Assembly: GCA_043758205.1 (NCBI GenBank)
Contig: JAYVNY010000191.1
Location: 22,674-86,673 of the forward strand
DNA length: 64,000 bases
Direction of reading: 5' to 3'
Source of the DNA: JANNGC01 sp043758205
GTDB lineage: Bacteria > Verrucomicrobiota > Verrucomicrobiia > Limisphaerales > SIBH01
The notes beneath the pieces were generated by a model, which worked only from the letters and a program-made list of their open reading frames with translations, was not told the origin of the DNA and ran no database searches. The position numbers were made by a program, and so were the translations under genes. Of this stretch, positions 8,699 through 18,231 are shown piece by piece; positions within the stretch are counted from its first letter, which is position 1; each line of letters starts with the position of its first letter.

Positions 8699-9217
8699 AT
8701 GAAAATAAGTAAAACAATGGTGACCGGGATCTTGAGCCTGACGATGGGGCTGGCCCTGCTCACGAACTCTGCCCGCGCGCAGAGTCCGACAAACGAACCG
8801 CCCGTCGTGCCGCCCGGACCTGGCACGCCGCCTCCGGCAGGGACGGTGCCAGTCAGTCCGAAAGTGCCGACGGTGGTCGTGGTGCCCACTGTGCCGGCAA
8901 CTCCCGGGGTCCCAGACCGGCCGGGTCCACCCGCTGGCAGTCAGCCGCCCGCCGAAGTGAAAGACAAAGTTGATGCCTTCAAGCAGGCCCGTGAATCGTT
9001 CCTCGCCAAGCAGCGTGAACTGGCCGGCGCGAAGCGGCAGCAACTGACCGAGGAACAGCGGCAGGCGCTCATTGAAACCATCAAAGCCAACCAGCAGGAA
9101 CTCCGGGCGCGCATCGATGAAATCAAAAACGAGTTTCGTAACCGGGACATCGACACGGTGATTGAGGATGTCAAACGCAGTGGAGGCGATGGACGCCCGC
9201 GCCGCGGTGAAGATTAA
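8699..9217 (+). CDS. Secreted Pro-rich/coiled-coil protein
   Basis: 172 residues. A signal peptide (KISKTMVTGILSLTMGLALL, then NSARAQ) is followed by a proline/valine-rich low-complexity linker (residues about 30-85) and a charged helical segment rich in Q, E, K and R (about 90-150) that looks like a coiled coil. The ATG at 8699 has AGG eight bases upstream; longer in-frame starts would read back into the regulator gene. It is the first gene behind the sigma-54 promoter at 8645, so probably the direct target of the adjacent regulator. No catalytic motif is seen. A periplasmic or extracellular structural role is an inference. Confidence 0.75.
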   Translation: MKISKTMVTGILSLTMGLALLTNSARAQSPTNEPPVVPPGPGTPPPAGTVPVSPKVPTVVVVPTVPATPGVPDRPGPPAGSQPPAEVKDKVDAFKQARESFLAKQRELAGAKRQQLTEEQRQALIETIKANQQELRARIDEIKNEFRNRDIDTVIEDVKRSGGDGRPRRGED

Positions 9218-9229
9218 AATTCTCCCGGT

Positions 9230-10369
9230 GTGACGACTCATTCCAGCAGGCGGCCGCGTGGTCGCCTGCGCTGTTATTTTTTGATAGCCGCGCTGATGAC
9301 CGCGCGGCTCTCGTTTGGTGCCATGGACACAAATGACGTGAGTGCAATCTCCTTGCCCGACTGGATGCGCTTCTACGCGCTGCGGTCGGGGATTGGTTAC
9401 AAAGACAATGTGCTTCTTTCGTTGCATCCGCGCGGCAGCGCCTTCGTGAGTGCGGGCGGAGATTTCATGATGGTGCGCCTGCCGGGCAGCGGCGTGGACG
9501 CACAATTTTTTCTCTCTGCGGACCGGACGCATTTTCTGGCGAGTGATGTCCCGGACAGCGAACACACCATTGCGGGCGTCGGCAAAGTTTCGTTCAAGAG
9601 CGGCCGGGCCACGACTACTCTGAGTGCCAATTACGTTTTTCAAGACCAGGTGCTCGACGTCTCGACGACAGAACCGGAGTTCAACACCATTCGCATCCGC
9701 GTGCATGACATGGCGGTGAAACCCGCCGTCCGCTACGATCTCGCGCGGCAATGGTTTGTCGAAGTCGAGCCAGCGGGCCGGCGCCAGGAATTCGCCAAGC
9801 CGCTGGACGACATTTGGGAAGCGAGCCTGAAAACGACACTCGGCTACGAATATGGTTTTCGCTCCCGCGCCACACTTTCAGCGCAAGCATCCGAACGGTT
9901 TTACGATGAGAAGACGCAGCGCACCGTCGCCGGCGAAACGATTCCTGACACTTCGTTGCGCATGCACCGCGTTATCATCGAGTCCGCCGTGGATCATTAC
10001 TGGGATAAAAAGCGCGTCTGGCGAACGCAGGGCCGCCTGGGTTACTGGCGCAACAACGACAATGGTTCGGGCTACTTCGATTACGACCGCTGGTTCGCAC
10101 AGGTGCAGATGCGCTACAAGCGCGCGCCATGGGAACTGCGGGCGCAGGTACGGTTCGACGATTACATTTATGCCCACCAAACTGTGAGCACCACGAACTC
10201 CGACCGCCGTCGCGAAAATGAAATCACCGTGGGCTGCCGCGCCGAACGGCAGATCACGAAGGCGACCAAAGTGTTCGTGCAGTACGACCGGGTTGTTTCC
10301 CGCTCGTCCCGTTCTCTCGATGAATATGATTCGCAAACGGTGAGTGGTGGGGCACAATGGGATTTCTAA
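9230..10369 (+). CDS. Outer-membrane beta-barrel protein
   Basis: 379 residues, GTG start 12 bp after the previous stop. An N-terminal hydrophobic segment (CYFLIAALMTARLSFGA) works as a signal peptide. The rest is alternating hydrophobic/polar strands with many aromatic residues, and the last residue is Phe (GGAQWDF), the typical C-terminal barrel signature recognised by the Bam machinery. No plug or TonB-box motif is seen. It is probably co-transcribed with the secreted protein before it and the histidine kinase after it. Ligand or export role is unknown. Confidence 0.8.
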   Translation: MTTHSSRRPRGRLRCYFLIAALMTARLSFGAMDTNDVSAISLPDWMRFYALRSGIGYKDNVLLSLHPRGSAFVSAGGDFMMVRLPGSGVDAQFFLSADRTHFLASDVPDSEHTIAGVGKVSFKSGRATTTLSANYVFQDQVLDVSTTEPEFNTIRIRVHDMAVKPAVRYDLARQWFVEVEPAGRRQEFAKPLDDIWEASLKTTLGYEYGFRSRATLSAQASERFYDEKTQRTVAGETIPDTSLRMHRVIIESAVDHYWDKKRVWRTQGRLGYWRNNDNGSGYFDYDRWFAQVQMRYKRAPWELRAQVRFDDYIYAHQTVSTTNSDRRRENEITVGCRAERQITKATKVFVQYDRVVSRSSRSLDEYDSQTVSGGAQWDF

Positions 10370-10409
10370 TCAGAATGCAACCCGGCAATGCCGATGAGTT
10401 GATTGGCCA

Positions 10410-11822
10410 GTGAAAAGATTCCGCAAATTTCAGAAACGACCTGCGAGCGCATTTTGGCTCGGCACGGGCGCCGTTACGTTTGTCGTGGCGGTTCTTGGCG
10501 CCGCGGTGTGGCTCATCAGCGCGCGCCTCGAAAGGCAGGTGCAGCAACAAATTCTCGACCGTGATGCCTACGCGCTGCACTCGGTGTTCATGATGCAGGT
10601 GCTCTCGAAGCAGGATGCCGGCGGCGCGGATTGGGGCATCAAAGATCCGCTGAACCAACTCACGGCCATTCTCGAAACGTCACGGTTGAAAGGCGTGCTC
10701 GCGGCGCGTCTCTATTCTCCCGCCGGTAATTTTCTCTTCGCCGTTCCCAACAATGTGGCGAGCGCGCCACTGAACGCGGTGGCTCTTCGCGAGGCGCGAC
10801 AACTCAAACCATCGGCCCGGTTCGACGCGCAAGGGAAACTTCACGAACTGTTCGAAGGGGACCGCCCGACTCCACCCGTCCCGCTCGTGCGCGTAACGAT
10901 TCCCATCCATGCGCTCGCCGCGCGGCAACTCGACGGCATTGCCGAGTTCATTCTGGACGGGCATCCCGTGGCCGCTGAATACAGCACGCTGGCGAGCCGG
11001 CTTTCGCGCCACGGTCTGATTGTATTCCTCCTCGCTGCGGGCCTGATCGGGCTGGTGATTGGCTGGTCGCTGCGGCGGTTGAGCCGCATCAACCACGCGC
11101 TGGCGGCGCGCACGGCGGAACTGGTGCGCGCGAATGAAGAACTCACCCTGGCGGCAAAAACTTCGGCGATTGGTTCTGTGGCGGCGCATCTGATGCATGG
11201 CCTGCGTAACCCTCTCGCGGGGTTGCAGAACTTCGTCACCGCCGGCGGGGGCGCCGCAATCACCAGTTCGGATTGGGAACTCGCCGCGGACGCCACCGCG
11301 CGAATGGGCCGGCTGATGGATGAGACGGTGCGCGTGCTCACTGAAGAACACGGCATCACGCGTTACAACATCACCAGTGGCGAACTCGCGTCCCTGCTCC
11401 GATCTCGGATGACGCCGCCGGCCGAGCAGTCGGACGTGAAGCTCGACATCGTGGCCGCCGCGGAGTCGTCCCTGCCGAATCGCGAAGCGAACATCGTGCT
11501 GCTCGTGCTTCAAAACCTCGTTAAGAATGCCATCGACTGCACTCTTGCGGGCCACACTGTCAGCGTGCGCTTGTTTGAAGACGCCAGTAGCTTTGTCTGC
11601 GAAGTGAGCGACGCAGGCCCGGGACTGCCGGAGCACGTGCGTGACAATCTGTTTCGCCCGGTGCGTTCGACGAAACCCGACGGCGCTGGCATCGGCCTGG
11701 CCATTTGCAAACAACTGGCCGCGCACATCGCCGCTGAACTCACGGTGAAAAAAACTTCGCGTGAGGGAACGGTGTTCGCACTCACGTTGCCGGCCAAAAC
11801 CCATGCCTTGAAAGTCGCATGA
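10410..11822 (+). CDS. Membrane sensor histidine kinase
   Basis: 470 residues, GTG start. Two membrane helices (about 13-37 and 195-215) flank an extracytoplasmic sensor domain of about 155 residues. The kinase core has an H-box at IGSVAAHLMHGLRNPLAG, N-box LLVLQNLVKNAID, G1 DAGPGLP and G2 GAGIGLAI. No receiver or extra PAS domain is present. It lies in the same gene run as the NtrC-type regulator at 7141, its probable substrate, with two envelope-protein genes in between. Its stop overlaps the start of the next gene (ATGA), so signalling and the secreted propeller protein are co-translated. Confidence 0.9.
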   Translation: MKRFRKFQKRPASAFWLGTGAVTFVVAVLGAAVWLISARLERQVQQQILDRDAYALHSVFMMQVLSKQDAGGADWGIKDPLNQLTAILETSRLKGVLAARLYSPAGNFLFAVPNNVASAPLNAVALREARQLKPSARFDAQGKLHELFEGDRPTPPVPLVRVTIPIHALAARQLDGIAEFILDGHPVAAEYSTLASRLSRHGLIVFLLAAGLIGLVIGWSLRRLSRINHALAARTAELVRANEELTLAAKTSAIGSVAAHLMHGLRNPLAGLQNFVTAGGGAAITSSDWELAADATARMGRLMDETVRVLTEEHGITRYNITSGELASLLRSRMTPPAEQSDVKLDIVAAAESSLPNREANIVLLVLQNLVKNAIDCTLAGHTVSVRLFEDASSFVCEVSDAGPGLPEHVRDNLFRPVRSTKPDGAGIGLAICKQLAAHIAAELTVKKTSREGTVFALTLPAKTHALKVA

Positions 11823-13792
11823 AAACCGGTGCGCTTCTGTGGCTGCTGGGGTTCGCGCTCGCCTGGGCGCAGCCGGATTTGCGCTGGCGCTGGTCGAACC
11901 CGCGTCCCTTCGGTAACAACGCCACCGACCTCGCTTACGCGGGCGGACTGTACCTCGTGGTCGGCGAACGCGGCCAACTCTACTCCAGCTACGATCTCGA
12001 TACGTGGACGCCGCAGGACAGTTTCACCACTAATTCACTTCGCGGCGTGGCGTTCCTCGGCGGACGCGCCATCATCGTCGGTGAAAATGGGACCGTCCTT
12101 TACGGCGATACGCCGGAATCATTCAGCGTGACCAATCTCGGCACGGCGAACTGGCTCGAAGCCGTGGCGTGCAATTCAACCAATCTCGCCGTAGCGGTGG
12201 GCGACAATGCAGCCGTGTACACGAGCACGAACGGGATTCTGTGGCAGCTTCGCTCGCAGCCGTTCAGCACCTGGCTGCGCGGTGTGGCCTACGGCGCGGG
12301 CGGGTTCGTTGCCGTTGGCGAGGGCGGATTCATCGCTACCAGCAGCAATGGAACGTCGTGGCAGCAACGCACCAGCGGCACGACGAGCAATCTCAATCGT
12401 GTGGTTTGGATTGTGGATCGTTACTGGGCCACGGGCGATGGCGGCAAAGCGCTGACCAGCGGGACGGGTGTCACGTGGACCCAGGAAAGTTCCGGTGCGA
12501 GCCGTCCATTGTATCTCGCGGCAGGAGATTCTGTGAAAAAACTCGTGGGCGGCGACACGGAGTTGCGCCTCAAACAAAACGGCGTGTGGTCGAACCAGCT
12601 TTCAACAACCAGGATTTCTCCCGCGCCCGCGTGGACTTACCTGAGCAGCGTGTGGGACGGACGCCTGTTTCTCGTGGGCGGGCGCACCGGAATGTTGCTC
12701 GAAGGTTTTAGCAACACAAACGGGACGGACACGTTGTGGGTGGATCGCAACCTTTCCGTGCGCACATGGCTTTGGGCCGTGACGCGCACCACCAATCTCT
12801 ACGTCGCTGTCGGCGACAAGGGCACGGTGATGACGAGCTTTGACGGCGTGGATTGGCAACTGGAATTCGTGCCGTCCACCGTCACGAACAGTGTGTTCAT
12901 CGGCGTGGGCGGCGCGCCGGGGTTGACCATCGCCGCAGGCAGCCAGGGTTCGCTTATCATCAGCACGAATGGTTTCGATTGGACGGCGATTGAGCCGCGA
13001 CCTTCGGTGAACGATCTGCAAGGCGTCGCGTTCACGAACGGACTTTTCGTCGTGTGCGGCGGCGCGGGAACCATTCTCACCAGCACGAATGGCACGCAGT
13101 GGACGACGCGCGTTTCCGGCACGACAAACTTCCTGTCCGGCGTGCTGGCGTACCCGGGCGGGTTCATCGCAGTCGGGCATCGCGGCACCATCCTCACCAG
13201 TCCCGACGCTGTCACCTGGACGAAGCGCACCTCGGGGATCACGAATTGGCTTTACCGGATCGGCTGGTTCGGGAGCACGCTCGTAACGGTCGGCCAGAAT
13301 GGCGTGATTCTGACCAGCACTGATGGCGCGTCATGGACAGCGCGGACGAGCGGGACTTCTCAATGGCTGAACGACGTGGCGCGTCTCGATGGCTATTACT
13401 TTGCCGTCGGTAATGGCGGAGCCGTTGTCATCAGTTCCAACCTCACTTCGTGGTCAGCGATTGGCACCAGCACACGGAAATCACTGTTCGGCGTGGCGAC
13501 GCATCAGGGACGGTTGGTGACGGTCGGCACTGAGGGCGTCATCCTCCGCACCCGCGTGTTTCCTCAGCTCGATCCGCCGGTCTTCCAGAACTACGCGCGA
13601 ACCACGAACTACAACTTGTATTTCCTTTCCGGCAAAACCGATCAACGCATCACGCTCGACCACAGTCTCAGGCTCACGAATTGGAATTCGGGCCCGCGTT
13701 TCGAATTCCTCGATGGAGGGGGCACGCTCCTGTTGCTGGAAACACGCGCCATGACCAATCGGGAATTCTACGAGGCTACGCTCGTTCCCTAA
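11819..13792 (+). CDS. Secreted beta-propeller-like repeat protein (BNR/YCF48-like)
   Basis: 657 residues with a signal peptide (ALLWLLGFALAWAQ). The body is about a dozen repeats of 40-45 residues, each with the pattern GTILTSTNGTQWTTRVSGTT followed by a short run such as FVAVGEGG, typical of photosystem II stability factor/BNR-like propellers. The C-terminal part (about 590-657) is a separate segment with LTNWNSGP and an end REFYEATLVP, reminiscent of the tail of other secreted proteins in this window. It is coupled to the histidine kinase by a 4-bp overlap. It is probably extracellular or periplasmic. The ligand is unknown. Confidence 0.8.
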   Translation: MKTGALLWLLGFALAWAQPDLRWRWSNPRPFGNNATDLAYAGGLYLVVGERGQLYSSYDLDTWTPQDSFTTNSLRGVAFLGGRAIIVGENGTVLYGDTPESFSVTNLGTANWLEAVACNSTNLAVAVGDNAAVYTSTNGILWQLRSQPFSTWLRGVAYGAGGFVAVGEGGFIATSSNGTSWQQRTSGTTSNLNRVVWIVDRYWATGDGGKALTSGTGVTWTQESSGASRPLYLAAGDSVKKLVGGDTELRLKQNGVWSNQLSTTRISPAPAWTYLSSVWDGRLFLVGGRTGMLLEGFSNTNGTDTLWVDRNLSVRTWLWAVTRTTNLYVAVGDKGTVMTSFDGVDWQLEFVPSTVTNSVFIGVGGAPGLTIAAGSQGSLIISTNGFDWTAIEPRPSVNDLQGVAFTNGLFVVCGGAGTILTSTNGTQWTTRVSGTTNFLSGVLAYPGGFIAVGHRGTILTSPDAVTWTKRTSGITNWLYRIGWFGSTLVTVGQNGVILTSTDGASWTARTSGTSQWLNDVARLDGYYFAVGNGGAVVISSNLTSWSAIGTSTRKSLFGVATHQGRLVTVGTEGVILRTRVFPQLDPPVFQNYARTTNYNLYFLSGKTDQRITLDHSLRLTNWNSGPRFEFLDGGGTLLLLETRAMTNREFYEATLVP

Positions 13793-14164
13793 CCGGAACA
13801 TTCAGTACTTTTCGAGGAGCACACGCGCCTCGCGTGTTCCGACCGGCGCCCTCGCCGGTCGGAACGAGCGCCCACCGACGGACCAAATCGTGCGGGCTGG
13901 GGACGTCTTTGGAATGTTGCGCGAGGGCAGCAACACCGCACGCGAGGGCGCGTGCGTGCATTTGAATCATTCCGTCTAGGTGCTCCTCCGTTGGGAACCA
14001 GAACCCAGCCCCGGGAGGCTCCTGGGTGAGCGCGCCCATCATCAATACCCGCACTTCGCACGGTGTTTCATGTTGGTGCAATTTCTGCATCACGACAGGA
14101 CACCGGGCGCAGTCGCCACGTGGCATTGAGACTGCAAGCGACTGGAACAATAATTACAACAATC
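13793..14164 (+). other. 372-bp intergenic region with two strong hairpins
   Basis: No convincing gene. Two adjacent perfect inverted repeats lie at 13821-13837 (ACACGCG/CGCGTGT, loop CCT) and 13836-13865 (GTTCCGACCGGCG/CGCCGGTCGGAAC, loop CCCT). They overlap by two bases, so they would be alternative folds. They follow the 13792 stop by about 30-70 bp and could end transcription or stabilise the 3' end, but neither is followed by a T-tract. A 124-codon minus-strand frame here has no recognisable features. Confidence 0.6.
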
Positions 14165-15412
14165 ATGAAAACATACAGATACATTCGACCAATCGCCCTC
14201 GCTGCAGCCGTGGTTTGCTCGTCCATCGCGATCCATGCCGCTGATTTTATCCCGGACCGCTATATCGTCGCATTACAGCCGAACGCCGACCCGGCGCAAG
14301 TTGCGGCGCGTTATGGCGTGACTCCAACGCACGTTTACACCGATGCCGTGCGCGGCTTCGCCGGACTCATCAGCAAAGCCCGCCTGCAACGGCTCGCGCA
14401 GGACGCTGACGTGACCGTCATCGAACAGGATCGAGTCGTATCACTCGGACAAGTGGCCAGCATGGGCGAGAGCGGAACCGTGGCTGCCACGTCCACGGAT
14501 TACGTGCCGACCGGGGTCAACCGCATCGATGCGGAACTGAATCCGCGCACCGATGCCTCTGCTGTCGGAATCGCGATTATCGACACCGGCATTTCACTCA
14601 CACACCCCGACCTGAACGTGGCTGGCGGCGTTTCCTATGTGCGCGGCGTGCGTTCGGCCAATGACGACAACGGCCACGGCAGCCATGTCTCTGGCATTGC
14701 AGCCGCGAAGGTCAATGACATCGGCATCCGCGGCGTTGCACCCAATGCGCGCCTCTTCGCCGTGAAGGTTTTGGATTCGACGGGCAGCGGCTCGCTGTCG
14801 GGTGTCATTTCCGGCATCGACTGGGTGACGAAGAATACGAAGACCAAAGGCATTCAGGTCGCGAACATGAGCCTCGGGTTCCAAGGCACCAGCTCGACGC
14901 TCGACAGCGCCATTACGAAATCCGTGGACGCAGGCGTCACTTACGTGGTGGCAGCCGGGAACAACGCCGCGGATGCGAACACATTCAGCCCGGCGCGGCA
15001 CCCGAAGGTCATCACCATCTCCGCGTTCGTGGATACGGACGGCCAATGCGGCGGCGCGGGCGTGGGCACGGGCTACGGCGCAGACGACAGCTTCGCCTCC
15101 TTCAGCAACTACGGATCGGTGGTGGCGCTCGCCGCCCCCGGGGTGAACATCTACTCGACTTACAAGGACGGCGGCTACGCCACGATGTCCGGCACGAGCA
15201 TGTCTTCTCCGCATGTGGCCGGCGCGGCTTTGCAATACATCGCCGGGCACGCGGGCGCGACACCCGCGCAAGTCCGTTCGGCGCTGCTCAATGCGGCCAC
15301 GCCGCAATCCTGGACCTCTTGCACGCAAGATGCGACCGGCCGCTACCGCGGCGGATTTTTCGGAGACGTAGATGCCTACGCGGAACCAGTCGTGGATGTC
15401 GCAACGTTCTAG
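14165..15412 (+). CDS. Secreted subtilisin-like serine protease (S8) with I9 propeptide
   Basis: 415 residues. Signal peptide to about 25 (ALAAAVVCSSIAIHA), then an inhibitor-I9-like propeptide (about 28-93, DRYIVALQPNADPAQVAARY ... VTVIEQD). The catalytic domain has Asp140 in IAIIDTGIS, His171 in NGHGSHVSG, the oxyanion Asn in VAAGNN and Ser345 in GTSMSSPHVAG. It ends soon after the core. The ATG at 14165 starts the signal peptide; earlier in-frame codons lack one. A hairpin follows and then a large Ig-like secreted protein. A close paralogue is at 18261 on the other strand. It is probably an exported protease for extracellular protein. Confidence 0.93.
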   Translation: MKTYRYIRPIALAAAVVCSSIAIHAADFIPDRYIVALQPNADPAQVAARYGVTPTHVYTDAVRGFAGLISKARLQRLAQDADVTVIEQDRVVSLGQVASMGESGTVAATSTDYVPTGVNRIDAELNPRTDASAVGIAIIDTGISLTHPDLNVAGGVSYVRGVRSANDDNGHGSHVSGIAAAKVNDIGIRGVAPNARLFAVKVLDSTGSGSLSGVISGIDWVTKNTKTKGIQVANMSLGFQGTSSTLDSAITKSVDAGVTYVVAAGNNAADANTFSPARHPKVITISAFVDTDGQCGGAGVGTGYGADDSFASFSNYGSVVALAAPGVNIYSTYKDGGYATMSGTSMSSPHVAGAALQYIAGHAGATPAQVRSALLNAATPQSWTSCTQDATGRYRGGFFGDVDAYAEPVVDVATF

Positions 15413-15453
15413 GACTTGCTGCGTGCGACTTCATGAGTATCCCCGCGCGCAGC

Positions 15454-15481
15454 TGGCCGCTCCACTTGGGTGGGGCGGCCA
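15454..15481 (+). terminator. Hairpin between subtilase and Ig-like gene
   Basis: TGGCCGCTCCAC and GTGGGGCGGCCA form a 12-bp stem with one G-T pair and a TTGG loop, 42 bp after the protease stop. There is no following T-run, so it may be a partial terminator or an mRNA-stability element rather than a strong intrinsic terminator. Confidence 0.5.
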
Positions 15482-15538
15482 TCACGCTTGAACAAGACGC
15501 AACCAACGATCGACCGCACCAAAGCTAAAACTGTCACT

Positions 15539-17839
15539 ATGAAAAACTCAATCAATGCAATCGCGATCGCGCTTCTCGGCTTACTGACGGCAACGATGTC
15601 GCACGCAGCCGTGCCGGGCCCTGCACTCTCGGGAATATTCAGCTCCATCAGCGCGGGGAGCGTCGTGAACCTCTCCACCGAAGGAGAGATCGATTGGGTC
15701 CACTGGGGGTTGTTCACGGAGACGAGCCTTGATCGGAAAGCGGGTGTCATCGCGCAGATCAGCGACTTCACGCTCCTCGATGCGAGCAACGGATACGCCT
15801 ACGTATATCAATACGCCGACAACGCGAACAGCTACGGTTGGTTTGACGGCACGCCGAATGCGACCGTCACCAACACCACGACCGGGGTGTGGGCTTACGG
15901 CGTTCCACAAATTGGCAGCGGGTTCAGGATCACCGCACCAGCCGACACCGCTACGCGCACGTTGAAAGTGTACGTTGGGGCCTACGGCGCGCGCGGGAAG
16001 TTTGAAGCCTTTCTGAGCGATGCCAGTGCCGCCGGATACACCAACACTTCGCTCTTCAATGTCATGAGCGGTCCGAGCGGAGTTTACACGCTCAACTACG
16101 CCGCCGCTTCAGCAGGGCAGCAGATGATTGTCCGATGGACGCTCACGTCGCCCTTTCAAGCGGATGGAAACGTGACGCTACAATCAGCCGCGCTGACTTC
16201 CAGCACCGCCAACAACCCTCCGTACGTCGCTCTCACGAATCCGCCGAACAACGCGAAGCTCTCCGCGGGAAACACCATTACGCTCCAGGCGACCGCGAGC
16301 GATCTGGATGGCACCATTGCCAAAGTCGAATTCTACGCTGACAGCACGAAGCTGGGCGAAGACCTCACAAGTCCCTACAGCTTCGCATGGAGTTCGGTTC
16401 CCGCCGGCGCCTACGTGCTGACCGCGCGCGCGCTCGATAATCAAGGCGCCGCGTCTGTGTCACCGCCCGTGGAAATTTTTGTCAACGGCTCGGGCGGCAC
16501 CTTGGCGGCGAGCAAAACAACGCCGGCCACTTCAATTAACCTCACGACAGACGGCAGCCGCGACTGGGCGCATTGGGGTCTGGCAACGAATAGCTTGTTC
16601 AATCACAAGGCCTCTGTCGTCCAGCAGATTAGCGACTACACCAAGATCGGCACCAACACAGCCCAACGATACACCGACAATTATACGGCGTTCGCGTGGA
16701 GCGACGGCACGCCGACGGCTTCCGTGTCCGGCGCGAACATCGGCGTGTACACGACCGGGGTGACGAATGGGTTCGAGATTACCGTTCCGGCCGACACCAA
16801 CTCGCGCACGCTGAAGGTGTACGTGGGGCTTTACGGAGCGCAGGGGAATTTTCAGGTGTGGTTGAGCGATTTCAGCGCCGCGGCTTTCACCGATACGAGC
16901 TTGAGCAATTATTACGGCAGCTCGTACGGCGTTTACACCATCACGTATTCGGCAGCGTCCGCAGGGCAATCTCTCAAGGTGCGCTATCGCTCGTTGAAAC
17001 TGTTCGACCAGGACTACGGTAACGTCACGCTTCAAGCTGCGACCCTCGTCGTGAACTCGACGGGGAATACGCCACCCTTGGTGCAGATTACGTCACCGAC
17101 CAACGGCACGGTGTTGACCGCTCCGGCGAGCTTTACAGTTTCGGCAAGCGCTTCGGACAGTGACGGCACGATCAACCAGGTGGAGTTTTTCAACGGCAGC
17201 ACATCGCTCGGCGTGGATAGTTCCAGTCCTTACAGCGTGTCCGTGAGCAGCCTGGCGGCAGGCAATTACACGCTCTCGGCTGTGGCCACGGACAACTCGG
17301 GCGCGAAGGCCACCAACAGCGTTTCCATCATCGTGAACAATCCGCCGACCGCGTCGATCACCAGCCCGACCAATGGGGCGTCCTTCGCAGCGCCCGCGAC
17401 CATTACGATTGCGGCGACGGCGAGTGACAGCGACGGAAGCATTGCGAAAGCGGAATTTTATCAAGGCGCGACCAAACTGGGCGAAGACACCACCTCTCCT
17501 TACTCACTGGCGTGGAGCAACGTATCGGCGGGAAGTTACACGCTCAGTGTGAAAGCCATTGATGACCACGGCGCCGTGGGCACCTCGGCTGCGATTTCCA
17601 TTAACGTGACGAACCTGCCGCCGCCGCCAGTCACGATTTTCGGCGCTGTCGCCCAGGGCGATGCACTGAGGTTCTCGTTTGCGACGGAACTTGGCCGCTC
17701 CTATTGGGTGGAGCGCGCGGCGGCATTGCCGTCCACCAATTGGCAAACCATCACGAACCTCAGCGGCACCGGCACGAACGTCACCGTGCGCGACGCCAGC
17801 GCACTGCCGATACACTTCTACCGCGTGGGGGCGCAATGA
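15539..17839 (+). CDS. Large secreted protein: two DWxHWG domains, three Ig-like domains, conserved C-terminal tail
   Basis: 766 residues with a signal peptide (MKNSINAIAIALLGLL...SHAA). Order: DWxHWG unit 1 (about 25-215; DWVHWGLF, SGFRITAPADT, LKVYVGAYGARGKFEAFLSD, NVTLQSAAL), an Ig-like Big_7 domain (about 222-315; VEFYADSTKLGED), DWxHWG unit 2 (about 318-525; DWAHWGLA, LKVYVGLYGAQGNFQVWLSD, NVTLQAATL), two more Big_7 domains (about 530-705) and a C-terminal module ending NWQTITNLSG...HFYRVGAQ. The unit looks like a beta-sandwich, perhaps carbohydrate-binding, but I do not recognise a named family. Paralogues lie at 19612 and 21391. The neighbour upstream is a subtilase. Confidence 0.85.
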   Translation: MKNSINAIAIALLGLLTATMSHAAVPGPALSGIFSSISAGSVVNLSTEGEIDWVHWGLFTETSLDRKAGVIAQISDFTLLDASNGYAYVYQYADNANSYGWFDGTPNATVTNTTTGVWAYGVPQIGSGFRITAPADTATRTLKVYVGAYGARGKFEAFLSDASAAGYTNTSLFNVMSGPSGVYTLNYAAASAGQQMIVRWTLTSPFQADGNVTLQSAALTSSTANNPPYVALTNPPNNAKLSAGNTITLQATASDLDGTIAKVEFYADSTKLGEDLTSPYSFAWSSVPAGAYVLTARALDNQGAASVSPPVEIFVNGSGGTLAASKTTPATSINLTTDGSRDWAHWGLATNSLFNHKASVVQQISDYTKIGTNTAQRYTDNYTAFAWSDGTPTASVSGANIGVYTTGVTNGFEITVPADTNSRTLKVYVGLYGAQGNFQVWLSDFSAAAFTDTSLSNYYGSSYGVYTITYSAASAGQSLKVRYRSLKLFDQDYGNVTLQAATLVVNSTGNTPPLVQITSPTNGTVLTAPASFTVSASASDSDGTINQVEFFNGSTSLGVDSSSPYSVSVSSLAAGNYTLSAVATDNSGAKATNSVSIIVNNPPTASITSPTNGASFAAPATITIAATASDSDGSIAKAEFYQGATKLGEDTTSPYSLAWSNVSAGSYTLSVKAIDDHGAVGTSAAISINVTNLPPPPVTIFGAVAQGDALRFSFATELGRSYWVERAAALPSTNWQTITNLSGTGTNVTVRDASALPIHFYRVGAQ

Positions 17840-18000
17840 TTCGCGAGCACACACGCCTGCACGCGCATCGTTCAACGCAGCCGCGCTTTTCCGTGAATAT
17901 TGTGTTTTTCACTCCAGTGCCGGTATAACGCGATATGCGCCAAACCCGTGAGCGTTTGCTTTCTGTTCGGACCGGCGCGTCATGGCCGTGCGCCAGATCG

Positions 18001-18123
18001 TCATTTCATTGGCCACGGCTGAAGGGCGACGAGTGATGAGGCGCAGATCGTCAGGAGGGCAATGACCACGAAACGCGACCTCTGGCGCCGGGCATATCCA
18101 ATCAGTTTCCGGTAGGCATGCAT
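18001..18123 (-). pseudogene. Truncated N-terminal relic of an ABC exporter
   Basis: From an ATG at 18121-18123 the minus strand encodes 40 residues, including YRKLIGYARRQRSRF, ALLTICASSLVALQPWPMK and then TGA. The intact exporter at 3859 begins RRALKLLPYAGRQRSRF ... ASSLVALQPWPMK, so the match extends over the first amphipathic segment and the whole first membrane helix. Immediately after PWPMK the frame stops and similarity ends. This is a gene start left behind by a deletion or rearrangement, not a functional gene. Confidence 0.8.
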
Positions 18124-18200
18124 TCGCTGGGGCGCACCATTACACACAGCAACCAGCCGAAACAACATCAGGTGGTTCGTTCATTGCACTACGCTGCTGG

Positions 18201-18231
18201 TAACGAAAACGCCTCCCATGTTTGAGAGGCG
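18201..18231 (-). terminator. Rho-independent terminator of the minus-strand protease cluster
   Basis: Reading the minus strand after the stop at 18261: stem CGCCTC, loop TCAAACATGG, stem GAGGCG, then GTTTTCGTTA. The stem plus T-rich tract 30 bp after the stop codon is a good intrinsic terminator for the operon 24421-18261. Confidence 0.75.

Noticed and set aside
13776..14150. A 124-codon minus-strand frame in the 13793-14164 gap
   Set aside because: No family motif, the 3' part runs through the two hairpins, and there is no ribosome binding site; probably chance.
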